From: Candidatus Muiribacteriota bacterium
GTDB lineage: Bacteria > Muiribacteriota > DAOVTB01
NCBI GenBank assembly: GCA_030633305.1
Contig: DAOVTB010000019.1
Span: forward strand, 1-36,380
DNA: 36,380 nt
Direction of reading: 5' to 3'
Under the pieces are notes generated by a model. The model was not told the origin of the DNA. It saw nothing but the letters and a program-made list of their open reading frames with translations, and searched no databases. Positions within the stretch are counted from its first letter, which is position 1; the number at the start of each line of letters is the position of its first letter. Made by a program: the position numbers and the translations under genes. Shown one piece after another: positions 7,756 to 15,431 of this stretch.

Positions 7756-9275
7756 TCTGGAGTAATTTTTTCTCCGCGTTTTTGTTTTCTTTTTTTCTTT
7801 TCCTCATACATGAGGTTATCAGCTCTGGTAAGTAATTCATCAAGATTACAGGATTCCTCGTGATCATAAGAAGTAACACCTACACTTGCAGAAAGATGGA
7901 AAGGTCTTTTTTCTTTTGAGTTAAATTCTTTAGTTACAGTATTCAACCTTTCTTTAATTGTAGTTCCTCCGTGTTCAACGCTGTCAATGGCTATTCCAAC
8001 AAACTCATCACCACCAATTCTAGCTACAATATCTGAATCTCTAAACGTAATCTGCAAAACTTCTGCCATATCACAAATGGCCTGGTCACCATCCTTGTGC
8101 CCAAGATTATCATTAATCCATTTAAGACCATCCATATCAATGAAAATAAAAATCAATTTGCTTTTCCGCCTTGAAGACATCTTCATCTGCTGATTTGCAA
8201 GAATCATAAAACCGCGTCGGTTTGAAAGACCGGTCATTTCATCAGTCACCGACATCATCTGAAGACGATTCATCATCTTTGTTCTTTCAATTGCAGCACC
8301 AAGAATATTCGCAGCAGTCCTAATTGCAAACAATTCAGCCGCTTCCCAATGACGCTTATCAAAACAATCCTCAAATCCCATTATTCCCCATAAACTTCCT
8401 TCGAGAAATACCGGAACTATCAATATTGAAAAAATACCATTCTTTTTTAACATGGAAGATTCTTTTTCTGAAAATTCATCACAGGTACCAAAAATAGTTT
8501 CCCCAAGTTTTAAACGTTCATGCCAGTTCTTTTCAGAATCAATATATATTGGAAGATTATCCATAGATGCATCCTGCAATTTATCTACATGGATAATATT
8601 TGTCCATAAAAAAATGCCATCAGACTTGAAAAAATCATTCTTTTCAGCTGACATACAACTTACATAGGCACGACTTGCTCCTATCGCAAAACTGATACTA
8701 TCAAGCATTTCTGTAATATTCTGTTCCAGTTGAGAATCTTTTAAAAGTTGTTCTGCAGCAAAGCTGACTCCTTCAAGAACAAGACCACTTCTTCGCAATT
8801 CTCTTTCAAAGTTCTTCCTTTCTGTAATATCAATAAAAACTCCATAGATAAATTTGATATCCTCGCTTTCATCGCAATAAATGGCATGGGAATATGTATG
8901 TATCCACAATTTTTTCTTATCTGTCCTGATTAGCTGAAATTCTTCATTAATATTCTGTTCTCTTAATAAACGTCTCTGCAATTCTTCAAATTTTCTGGGA
9001 TTATTATAGTGATCTTTAAGATTGATATCATTCAGTTCAATTAGATTCTCATATCCAAGTATTTCACAGAAAGCATCATTCCCTTCCAGGATATATCCCT
9101 TTGCATCAATTCTAAAAATTCCAACCGGAAGATACGAAAATATCGTAATATATTTCTGAAGTAGATCAGCATATTTTTCTTTTAACTTAAAGTATGCTTC
9201 ATTTTCCTTACTTACTTTTTTTAACTCTTTGAGTTCATCGATAAGTTGTTCACGACTCATATCTTCAGGGTTCAT
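7752..9275 (-). CDS. PAS-GAF-GGDEF diguanylate cyclase (paralogue 1)
   Basis: 507 aa from the ATG whose codon is 9273-9275, chosen because GGAGG (9280-9284) precedes it. A longer frame upstream to 9305 lacks such a site. Domain order: a short coiled coil (about 5-40), PAS (about 45-155), GAF (about 160-330) and GGDEF (about 340-500). The active site is intact GGDEF, with the metal/substrate motif 'DMDGLKWINDNLGH..GD'. An RDSD motif five residues before GGDEF forms the allosteric I-site. It should therefore make c-di-GMP from two GTP and be inhibited by product. There is no transmembrane segment, so it is a cytoplasmic sensor whose PAS/GAF ligand is unknown. The other copy at 15432-16859 has the same architecture. 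Confidence 0.93.
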   Translation of the reverse strand: MNPEDMSREQLIDELKELKKVSKENEAYFKLKEKYADLLQKYITIFSYLPVGIFRIDAKGYILEGNDAFCEILGYENLIELNDINLKDHYNNPRKFEELQRRLLREQNINEEFQLIRTDKKKLWIHTYSHAIYCDESEDIKFIYGVFIDITERKNFERELRRSGLVLEGVSFAAEQLLKDSQLEQNITEMLDSISFAIGASRAYVSCMSAEKNDFFKSDGIFLWTNIIHVDKLQDASMDNLPIYIDSEKNWHERLKLGETIFGTCDEFSEKESSMLKKNGIFSILIVPVFLEGSLWGIMGFEDCFDKRHWEAAELFAIRTAANILGAAIERTKMMNRLQMMSVTDEMTGLSNRRGFMILANQQMKMSSRRKSKLIFIFIDMDGLKWINDNLGHKDGDQAICDMAEVLQITFRDSDIVARIGGDEFVGIAIDSVEHGGTTIKERLNTVTKEFNSKEKRPFHLSASVGVTSYDHEESCNLDELLTRADNLMYEEKKKRKQKRGEKITPD

Positions 9276-9402
9276 TATTCCTCCAGAGAAAGTAGTAACA
9301 AACAAATTTTAACACAAGTTATTAAAATTCTTGTTATTTTTATTTATTTATATTCACTTTTTTCCGATAAAGTTAATAGATTAAATACCTCTGGAGACTG
9401 CT

Positions 9403-10776
9403 TTGAGAAAAATAATACTACTTGTTTTCATCATAAATCTACTACTTTCAGTGTTTCTCCCACCACTGATGGGTGTGCCTAGTGCTGTTCTATTTGAAAC
9501 CACAAAATCAAAAAAAGAAAGAAATGTTTCAGATGTTGTCATGCTGGACATTAAAAGAGCAATTGAAATTGGACTTGAAAATAATCTTAAAATAGGTCTC
9601 AATGTCGAGGAAGAAAAAAAACTGAATCATGATCTGAATAAAATACAAGCATTGTTCTGGCCAAAAATAAGAGCAGAATACAGTTACAATATTCTGGATT
9701 ATTCCAATGAATTACTATCTACACTTAACTCCAATATTCTTGGTTTTACAACTCAATCAGAATATACTAATCTGGTGAGAATATTTCTGGATGCCTATGT
9801 ATATACCTGGGGCAAAAACACGAGAAAAAATCGAATTGGTGAAATAAAAATAAATATTCAAAAATTGCTGACTAAAGTCTGCAGAAAAGAATTAATCTTT
9901 GAAATCACCAGAAAATATTTCAACGTAATCTATAACAAAGTCATGTTTACATTATGCAGTGAATACATTGGAAGTTTCAAAGCCCTGTTCTCATATACTG
10001 AAACAGAGGAAGATAAACTTATACTTGAAGATGATTACAGTTTTTTTAAAGATAAGCTTTTCTTCTATGAAAAAGAACTGGCATTATCTACAGAATCACT
10101 TAAAAGATCATTAGGAATACAGAATGTGACACCTTCTGTAGTTCTTGAAATCAGTGAAAAATTTTTCCCGTTTATTAAAAAGAAATTTGAAAGAATTGAT
10201 GCTATATCTTTAGCCATATCCAATCGGGAAGATAAACTTATGATCTCTAAAGACAGAGAAATACTTAAAAACAAGCTCTCGATAAAAATGAAGGAATACA
10301 TGCCAGATGTCAGGATTATTGGCGAATGGGACTGGATCGATTACAGAGACAGCACTGTTAATTCAGTCGTGGATCAGGATTCACAGGGATTAATAGGAAT
10401 TGTAGTGGATATTCCTCTTTTTGACGGTTTTCAAAGATCAGCCGAGATAGGATCAATAAAATCCAGCTTAAAACAAAACCAGATGAAACATAAACAGAAA
10501 GTTCGTGACATCGTTTTTGAAGTTGAAAGCGCACTGCTTTCTACGAGCAGATATTATGACAGTTGTGCAAATCTAATGTCTAAAACCAATTCAAAAAGAA
10601 AACTCCTTTCAAAGTGGATTGCAAAATTTAATTCTAAAAAAATCAGTCTTGAAAAATTATCAAACTACTACATCAGGGTATTTGGAGCTGAAGAGATGAA
10701 AAACAGGCATCTTATGCTTTATAATCTGTCTCTTGCAAAGCTGTATAAGGCCCTGGGAATCATAGCAACCGAATAG
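9403..10776 (+). CDS. TolC-family outer-membrane efflux protein
   Basis: 457 aa. The TTG start at 9403 follows TGGAG (9392-9396) with 6-nt spacing and opens a hydrophobic signal peptide (about 1-24). The remainder shows the two-part OEP layout: 'LDIKRAIEIGLENNLKI' at the beginning of repeat one, and long amphipathic helices separated by short strand regions ('IRAEYSYN', 'GLIGIVVDIPLFDGFQRSAEIGSIKSSL'). The PLFDGF.R segment is the usual end of the second beta region in TolC-like proteins. A trimeric channel-tunnel in the outer membrane is expected. No inner-membrane pump or membrane-fusion partner is adjacent, so its substrate system lies elsewhere. Confidence 0.82.
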   Translation: MRKIILLVFIINLLLSVFLPPLMGVPSAVLFETTKSKKERNVSDVVMLDIKRAIEIGLENNLKIGLNVEEEKKLNHDLNKIQALFWPKIRAEYSYNILDYSNELLSTLNSNILGFTTQSEYTNLVRIFLDAYVYTWGKNTRKNRIGEIKINIQKLLTKVCRKELIFEITRKYFNVIYNKVMFTLCSEYIGSFKALFSYTETEEDKLILEDDYSFFKDKLFFYEKELALSTESLKRSLGIQNVTPSVVLEISEKFFPFIKKKFERIDAISLAISNREDKLMISKDREILKNKLSIKMKEYMPDVRIIGEWDWIDYRDSTVNSVVDQDSQGLIGIVVDIPLFDGFQRSAEIGSIKSSLKQNQMKHKQKVRDIVFEVESALLSTSRYYDSCANLMSKTNSKRKLLSKWIAKFNSKKISLEKLSNYYIRVFGAEEMKNRHLMLYNLSLAKLYKALGIIATE

Positions 10777-10840
10777 ATAACTTCATAGCGGATCAGCCTC
10801 TATACAATATTAACTAATCCCTTCTATCTTCTTTAGTTTT

Positions 10841-10950
10841 TTTGCCCTTCGTGGTTAAACTATTTCTTTTACTCTGCAATCCCAGCGATCTCTGCGCGAG
10901 TTCTTCTTCTTTTTTATTATTTTTTCTTTGTGCCATTGTGCCTTTGTGCG
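10841..10950. repeat. Composite of short dispersed intergenic repeats
   Basis: Two word-like repeats occur here. One is GCCCTTCGTGGTTAA (from about 10844), seen again inverted near 36239. The other is TTTTTCTTTGTGCCATTG and following bases (10921-10951), about 28/31 identical to 35571-35601. Between them is a 'ctctgcgcgag' stretch of the same style. These resemble dispersed intergenic repeats that recur in many bacterial genomes. No coding function is seen, but the end of the block supplies part of the promoter of the next gene. Confidence 0.55.
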
Positions 10951-10971
10951 AACCATTCTTTATGTTATACT
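10943..10971 (+). promoter_or_regulatory. Extended -10 promoter with near-zero leader before the membrane protein-recN operon
   Basis: TATACT (10966-10971) is preceded by TGT (an extended -10 TGn). TTTGTG (10943-10948) lies 17 nt upstream. The ATG is at 10981, so a leader of only 2-4 nt is predicted. Confidence 0.4.
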
Positions 10972-10980
10972 AGGCGCACT

Positions 10981-12108
10981 ATGAATGACACCAATAAAGG
11001 TTTTGACCATTACTACAACCTGGTTACAGACAGCATAAAAATCAATAGAATCGATAATGAAAGAGTAAAAATCGATATAGCTGAAACTCTTGAAGCTACT
11101 TTTTCATGTATGGGTTGTTCAGGTATTATCTTTGGAGTATTCATGTTTATACTCTTTGCTAATGACCATATAGTCTGGTTCAGCTGGTTTTATCCTTACT
11201 GGTTCGGAATTGCAATACTTGGAATCATACTTCGAATGGCAAGCAATAATTATTATGTTTATGATACAAGTAAGGGCGTTTTACAATATCATGTTTCGCT
11301 CTTCTCAATTAGATTCAACTGGAGTTGGGTTACTTTATCAGAATTCGACAGACTTTCAGTCAGTTCAAACAAGCCAGAAAGCCATGAAAACACAATATAT
11401 GACTGTCAATTTCTTTTACAATTTCCATCAGTCCCAAACATAAATCTTGGAGCAAGTATTGGAATTCCATCTGAATTCATTAATCAAATCGGAGAACGTC
11501 TGGCAGAATCAATCGGGATCAATTACTTACCTGGGATTCAAGGCCAGAACGCTCCTAAAAGATATATTCATTCAGAATCCACTCTCCTGGAACTTGTTGA
11601 ACTTTCTGAAATCAGCAATAAGATTCCTTTGTTAATTGAAACTCCATCACAAGGTAGTATTTTTGGTAAATTAGCCGGATTATCTACTCTTGGAGGTTTT
11701 CTTTGTCTTATTTTAGATGTTGTTGGAATCACCCCGGGACAAATGAAATATACTCCTGTTTTTTTCTTTACATTCTTTATCTTTCTTGCACTTGAAATCA
11801 TACATGTTTCCTATTATATTTTCATCAGAGATCAAGGTATCCTGGTGTATTGCCGCCGATGGTTAAAATCAAGTTCGATAAAAAGGGTACAGTATCTTTC
11901 TGATTTAGAAAAACTCGAGGCAATGTTCTGTACACCTCTTGAAAACGGAAAAATAAGTTTTCATTATTCACTAAATTTCAAAAAGGATTTTTATATTTCA
12001 TTTGGTGGTACTATAGAGGCTAATACATATGAGGAAATCAATAAATATGGAAAAAAAATTGCCCAGAATCTTGGGACTTCATATACAGAAGTGAGTAATA
12101 TAACATGA
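10981..12108 (+). CDS. Membrane protein of unknown function, co-translated with recN
   Basis: 375 aa from ATG 10981. The open frame extends upstream to 10930, but that part is made of intergenic repeat and lies before the predicted promoter, so it is excluded. The protein has two similar halves. Each has a pair of hydrophobic segments (about 40-60 and 65-85, then about 225-245 and 255-280) followed by a soluble region ('YYVYDTSKGVLQYHV', 'YYIFIRDQGILVYCRR') that looks like a PH-like beta domain facing the cytoplasm. A 'CMGC' motif lies just before the first membrane segment. The stop overlaps the recN start (ATGA). No family was recognised. The duplicated layout suggests internal duplication. 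Confidence 0.75.
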   Translation: MNDTNKGFDHYYNLVTDSIKINRIDNERVKIDIAETLEATFSCMGCSGIIFGVFMFILFANDHIVWFSWFYPYWFGIAILGIILRMASNNYYVYDTSKGVLQYHVSLFSIRFNWSWVTLSEFDRLSVSSNKPESHENTIYDCQFLLQFPSVPNINLGASIGIPSEFINQIGERLAESIGINYLPGIQGQNAPKRYIHSESTLLELVELSEISNKIPLLIETPSQGSIFGKLAGLSTLGGFLCLILDVVGITPGQMKYTPVFFFTFFIFLALEIIHVSYYIFIRDQGILVYCRRWLKSSSIKRVQYLSDLEKLEAMFCTPLENGKISFHYSLNFKKDFYISFGGTIEANTYEEINKYGKKIAQNLGTSYTEVSNIT

Positions 12109-13742
12109 TCATCAACTCAATTGTCTTAAAAAACTTTCTTATAATTCCAGATGCACAGATTGATCTGTGTAAAGGATTGAATGTTGTTACCGGAGAAACA
12201 GGAAGTGGTAAATCACTTTTTGTTTCTGCTATCAAATTGATTCGCGGACATCGTGGCGTAAAAAGTCTTATTGGTAAATGGTCGAAAAAATGCGAAGTAT
12301 CAGCCGTTATCCAAGTTGAAACTATAGATGTAGAGCTGAAAGAATATCTGGATTATCTTTCAATAGATACAGATGAATATGACAGGATTATCATACGCAG
12401 GATAATCGGTGCAAAAAACATATGCTACATCAATCATGTACCTGTAAATAAATCAGTATTAGAAAAATTGATGTGTTCATATATCGAGATAAGTTCTCAA
12501 TTTGAAAATCAGCTTCTGTTCAGGAAAAGCTATCAGATTCAGATTCTTGATAATTCTGCGATAAAAGGAAATCAATTAAAAGATTATCAAAAAAAATACT
12601 TCTCGCTTGTAGAACTTGAAAAAAAACTGACAACTTTAAAAGAATCTGATGATCAGGCCCGGCGTGATTACCTCGAATTTCAGATTAACGAAATCATTTT
12701 TTTAAAGATCATTAAAAATGAAGAAATTCAGCTTCACGAACAAATCAAACTGATTGAAAATAAACAGAAAATCATTATGCTATCAAATGAAATAGAAAAA
12801 AATCTTGAATCTGCTTCCAATTCTATTTACTCAGCTGAAAACTATGCTGATCAATTGAAGGAAATCATCACATTTGATTCCGAACAGGAAAGAATTTCAT
12901 CTTTGACAATTGAAATTCAGGACCTGCAGCAATCAGTTGGCAGTATTTATTCCAGTCTGGATGAATGCAGTGACGAAAAAACCGCTCTTGAAAGATACGA
13001 TGCGATAAATACACTTCTGATGAAACATAATGTATCAGATTCCTGTGCACTTCTTGCAAAACTTGAAGTTATGAAAACCGAGATTTCCGATCTTGAAGAA
13101 ATACCAAAACTTATTTCCGAACTTGAAAAGAAATATCAATCTCTCCTGAAAGAAGCTAATGAACTGGCAGAAACAATACACGGATTACGTCTTTCAAAAG
13201 TTCATGCTCTTGAAAAACAAATCATGACCTATTTAAACAAATTTGGTATGGATGGAGTTACTTTCAAATCCAGAATCTCAAAGAATACTCGACTGGATGA
13301 GTTTGGATTAACAAGTGTAAAATTCCTTGTAAACGCCGTTGGCGGAACAGAACTATATCCCATCAAAACTCTATCCGGTGGGGAACTATCAAGACTTCTT
13401 CTAACCCTTAAACTCATCAATAAGGATTCAGGAAAATTCATACTGTTTGACGAAATTGACAGCAATATTGGCGGAGAAACTGCTGTAATTGCAGCAGCAG
13501 AACTGAAAAAAAGTTCCATTAATAATCAAATACTTGTTGTTACTCATTTCCCTCAAACAGCTGGGGCTGGTGATAATCATCTGGTTGTTGAAAGGTTCCC
13601 TGAAAACTCAGAGATCAGTTCATCATTAGTTAAGGTCGAAGGAAAAGACCGCCTGAAAGAACTTGCAAGAATGATGGGGAATTCAAAATCAAAAGAGCAT
13701 ATAAAAGCTGCGGAAAAACTCCTTAACCCGCATATTGCATGA
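12105..13742 (+). CDS. recN: DNA repair ATPase RecN
   Basis: 545 aa SMC-like ATPase of double-strand break repair. The Walker A GETGSGKS (30-37) is preceded by 'I.L.NFLIIPDAQIDLCKGLNVVTG'. A long coiled coil (about 155-390) follows, then the signature LSGGELSRLLL (from 423), Walker B FILFDEID (445-452) and the H-loop THF (H481). The 'DEIDSNIGGETA' segment is typical of RecN. Its role is binding DNA ends and promoting intermolecular joining ahead of RecA. The ATG overlaps the upstream membrane-protein stop by four bases. The last codons (NPHIA and the stop) form the left outer arm of a 127-bp palindrome, so the C-terminal tail may have been shaped by that element. The frame is otherwise complete. 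Confidence 0.96.
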   Translation: MIINSIVLKNFLIIPDAQIDLCKGLNVVTGETGSGKSLFVSAIKLIRGHRGVKSLIGKWSKKCEVSAVIQVETIDVELKEYLDYLSIDTDEYDRIIIRRIIGAKNICYINHVPVNKSVLEKLMCSYIEISSQFENQLLFRKSYQIQILDNSAIKGNQLKDYQKKYFSLVELEKKLTTLKESDDQARRDYLEFQINEIIFLKIIKNEEIQLHEQIKLIENKQKIIMLSNEIEKNLESASNSIYSAENYADQLKEIITFDSEQERISSLTIEIQDLQQSVGSIYSSLDECSDEKTALERYDAINTLLMKHNVSDSCALLAKLEVMKTEISDLEEIPKLISELEKKYQSLLKEANELAETIHGLRLSKVHALEKQIMTYLNKFGMDGVTFKSRISKNTRLDEFGLTSVKFLVNAVGGTELYPIKTLSGGELSRLLLTLKLINKDSGKFILFDEIDSNIGGETAVIAAAELKKSSINNQILVVTHFPQTAGAGDNHLVVERFPENSEISSSLVKVEGKDRLKELARMMGNSKSKEHIKAAEKLLNPHIA

Positions 13743-13851
13743 GCGAATCTTGAATTTTTCTACGTCAATTTATGCTTGCGGAGTAGGGTACTACACCTCA
13801 GCATAAATTGTCTTGAAAAATCCAACCTTCATCTCATGCAATATGCGGGTT
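13725..13851. repeat. 127-bp palindromic element A anchored on the recN stop codon
   Basis: The outer arms AACCCGCATATTGCATGAG (13725-13743) and its exact reverse complement (13833-13851) match 19/19. The left arm is the end of recN, including its TGA. Inside are ATTTTTC (13754-13760) with GAAAAAT (13815-13821), CAATTTATGCT (13766-13776) with AGCATAAATTG (13800-13810), and a GTAG/CTAC apex (13783-13794). The blocks ATGAGCGAATCTTGAA (13739-13754) and TCCAACCTTCATCTCAT (13821-13837) are identical to those in element B at 21721-21847, which is also exactly 127 bp. It would fold as one long interrupted hairpin in RNA or single-stranded DNA. Confidence 0.9.
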
Positions 13852-13983
13852 GGTAAAGTTAAAAAATAAAAAAAATGCACCATTGTAATATTGTAAAATA
13901 TATAGATTGATGATAGCTAAAATAAGAGTTTTAGAATAACACTATGAAAAGCGATGAAATATACGGGTTAAAGGACAGTAAAT

Positions 13984-15357
13984 TTAGCAATTTTCTACAA
14001 TATTTTTATGCGGTTTTACCATTTCTTTTACTGCATTTTCATATATTTTTTTTCTTAAAACAGGTATATGATTGATTACTTTTACGAAAATATTGAAAGC
14101 TCTGTTTTTCCATTTTTTTTGTGGAAAATCATATAAGCCCTTAGCGGTGTAATAAATATCGTCTTCGCGGAATATACCTTTAAGACCATAGACAAGATCT
14201 CTCAATACTTTAGCACCTCCTATTCCAAGAAAAGTAGGGGTTGGAATATACTCAGAATCAGCATTTTTGATTAACTTTATACATTGGGCTTCAATCATTT
14301 TTGTAATAGTATCCGAATCATCATATTCATCTGTTACAATTCCAGAAATATCAGAGTTTGCAATTTCAGCACGTGCATAAATTTCATCTATAACATCAGG
14401 CAAATCTCTTAAAGGTCCTGATATAAGGTACAAATAATGTTTTCCATCAAGAACAGGTCGATGACCATGATAAAATGACCTGTCCCACAAATATTTCCAG
14501 GCTGAAGAAAAATACCTGTCTTTTATTGATAAAGCAAATACAATTAAGTCATAACTTCTAAGGCAGCCATCGAAAAAAGAACTCAATTTATCTTTATATA
14601 TACATGTTCCATCATACCCACATCTGCAACATCCAAGGCATCCACCTCTTATATCGATTGAATTCAGGTTAACTATCTCAGTCTTTCCAGGAAATTTCTT
14701 CTTGAATACATTTATCATATTATTCAGACTGACATCATTTTCAGATGAATCCGTTACAACCAGTACCGAATGTTTTCCTTTTTCAGATTCTTTAATATTT
14801 TTGGATGGAACATAATCATTATATCTTTTAACAACTGGATTGAAACGTTTTGGAATTGGCGTTTTAGCCAGAGATTCTTCAATATAAGAATTAAAAAATG
14901 TTATCAGATTTTTTCTAAAATCTACATTCAGCAAATCTTCCATCTCAGCTGATAAACTTCCATGGAAAAGCATTCCCAGATCTTCAGATATTCCATGTAT
15001 ATATTTATGAGCCAGATTATCATAAAAATGTGCTGATGAGGATATAGAAACCGCATGTTTTCCTGAAAACGCCTTGATAAATTCCTTATTTTCAAATACC
15101 AACTCGATAAAGCGTTTATATTGTGCAGGGACCAGCAGATGATAAACCGGAAAACTCCAGATTATTCCATCAGAATTGCTGATTGCTTCAAGTAATTCCT
15201 GCATTTTAGCAGAATTATTTTCTAAAACTTTAATTCGTGATGAAATATTATACGAGGAAAATTCATGATCCTTTATTATTCTTTTTGCATAAAGACAATA
15301 TTGAAGTGTTATGCTGTCTTCACCTTTGGGACTTCCATTTAAAATTATTATTTTCAT
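13984..15357 (-). CDS. Tandem flavodoxin-fold NAD(P)H oxidoreductase with Cys cluster
   Basis: 457 aa. The N-terminal domain (1-165) starts MKIIILNGSPKGEDSIT, the FMN phosphate-binding motif of NADPH-dependent FMN reductases and flavodoxins, and continues with 'WSFPVYHLLVPAQYKRFIELVF'. A second flavodoxin-like domain starts near 195 ('HSVLVVTDSS'). It contains 'GGCLGCCRCGYDGTC' with C240, C243, C244, C246 and C252, similar to the cysteine region of iron-sulfur flavoproteins. It then repeats the flavodoxin pattern ('DLIVFALSIKDRYFSSAWKYLWDR'). The C-terminal 90 residues are basic and helical. It probably moves electrons between NAD(P)H, FMN and an unknown acceptor. Fe-S ligation is inferred only from the cysteines. 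ATG is preceded by GGAGG, and the gene lies 74 nt downstream of a diguanylate cyclase gene on the same strand. Confidence 0.8.
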   Translation of the reverse strand: MKIIILNGSPKGEDSITLQYCLYAKRIIKDHEFSSYNISSRIKVLENNSAKMQELLEAISNSDGIIWSFPVYHLLVPAQYKRFIELVFENKEFIKAFSGKHAVSISSSAHFYDNLAHKYIHGISEDLGMLFHGSLSAEMEDLLNVDFRKNLITFFNSYIEESLAKTPIPKRFNPVVKRYNDYVPSKNIKESEKGKHSVLVVTDSSENDVSLNNMINVFKKKFPGKTEIVNLNSIDIRGGCLGCCRCGYDGTCIYKDKLSSFFDGCLRSYDLIVFALSIKDRYFSSAWKYLWDRSFYHGHRPVLDGKHYLYLISGPLRDLPDVIDEIYARAEIANSDISGIVTDEYDDSDTITKMIEAQCIKLIKNADSEYIPTPTFLGIGGAKVLRDLVYGLKGIFREDDIYYTAKGLYDFPQKKWKNRAFNIFVKVINHIPVLRKKIYENAVKEMVKPHKNIVENC

Positions 15358-15431
15358 TCATTCCTCCAAATCATTTTAATTACGAAAATTTTATAATCAA
15401 AATCTGAAAACTCCAGGGAATGTAAAAGAAA

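Noticed and set aside
10930-10980. Upstream extension of the membrane protein reading frame (MPLCLC...)
   Set aside because: It is made of intergenic repeat and the predicted promoter lies inside it.
13725-13851. Integron attC site
   Set aside because: Position after a stop and variable palindromic centre fit, but R'/R'' core motifs (GTTRRRY and its partner) are not both present, the second copy deviates, and outer arms derived from the gene are not an attC feature. recN is also not a cassette gene.
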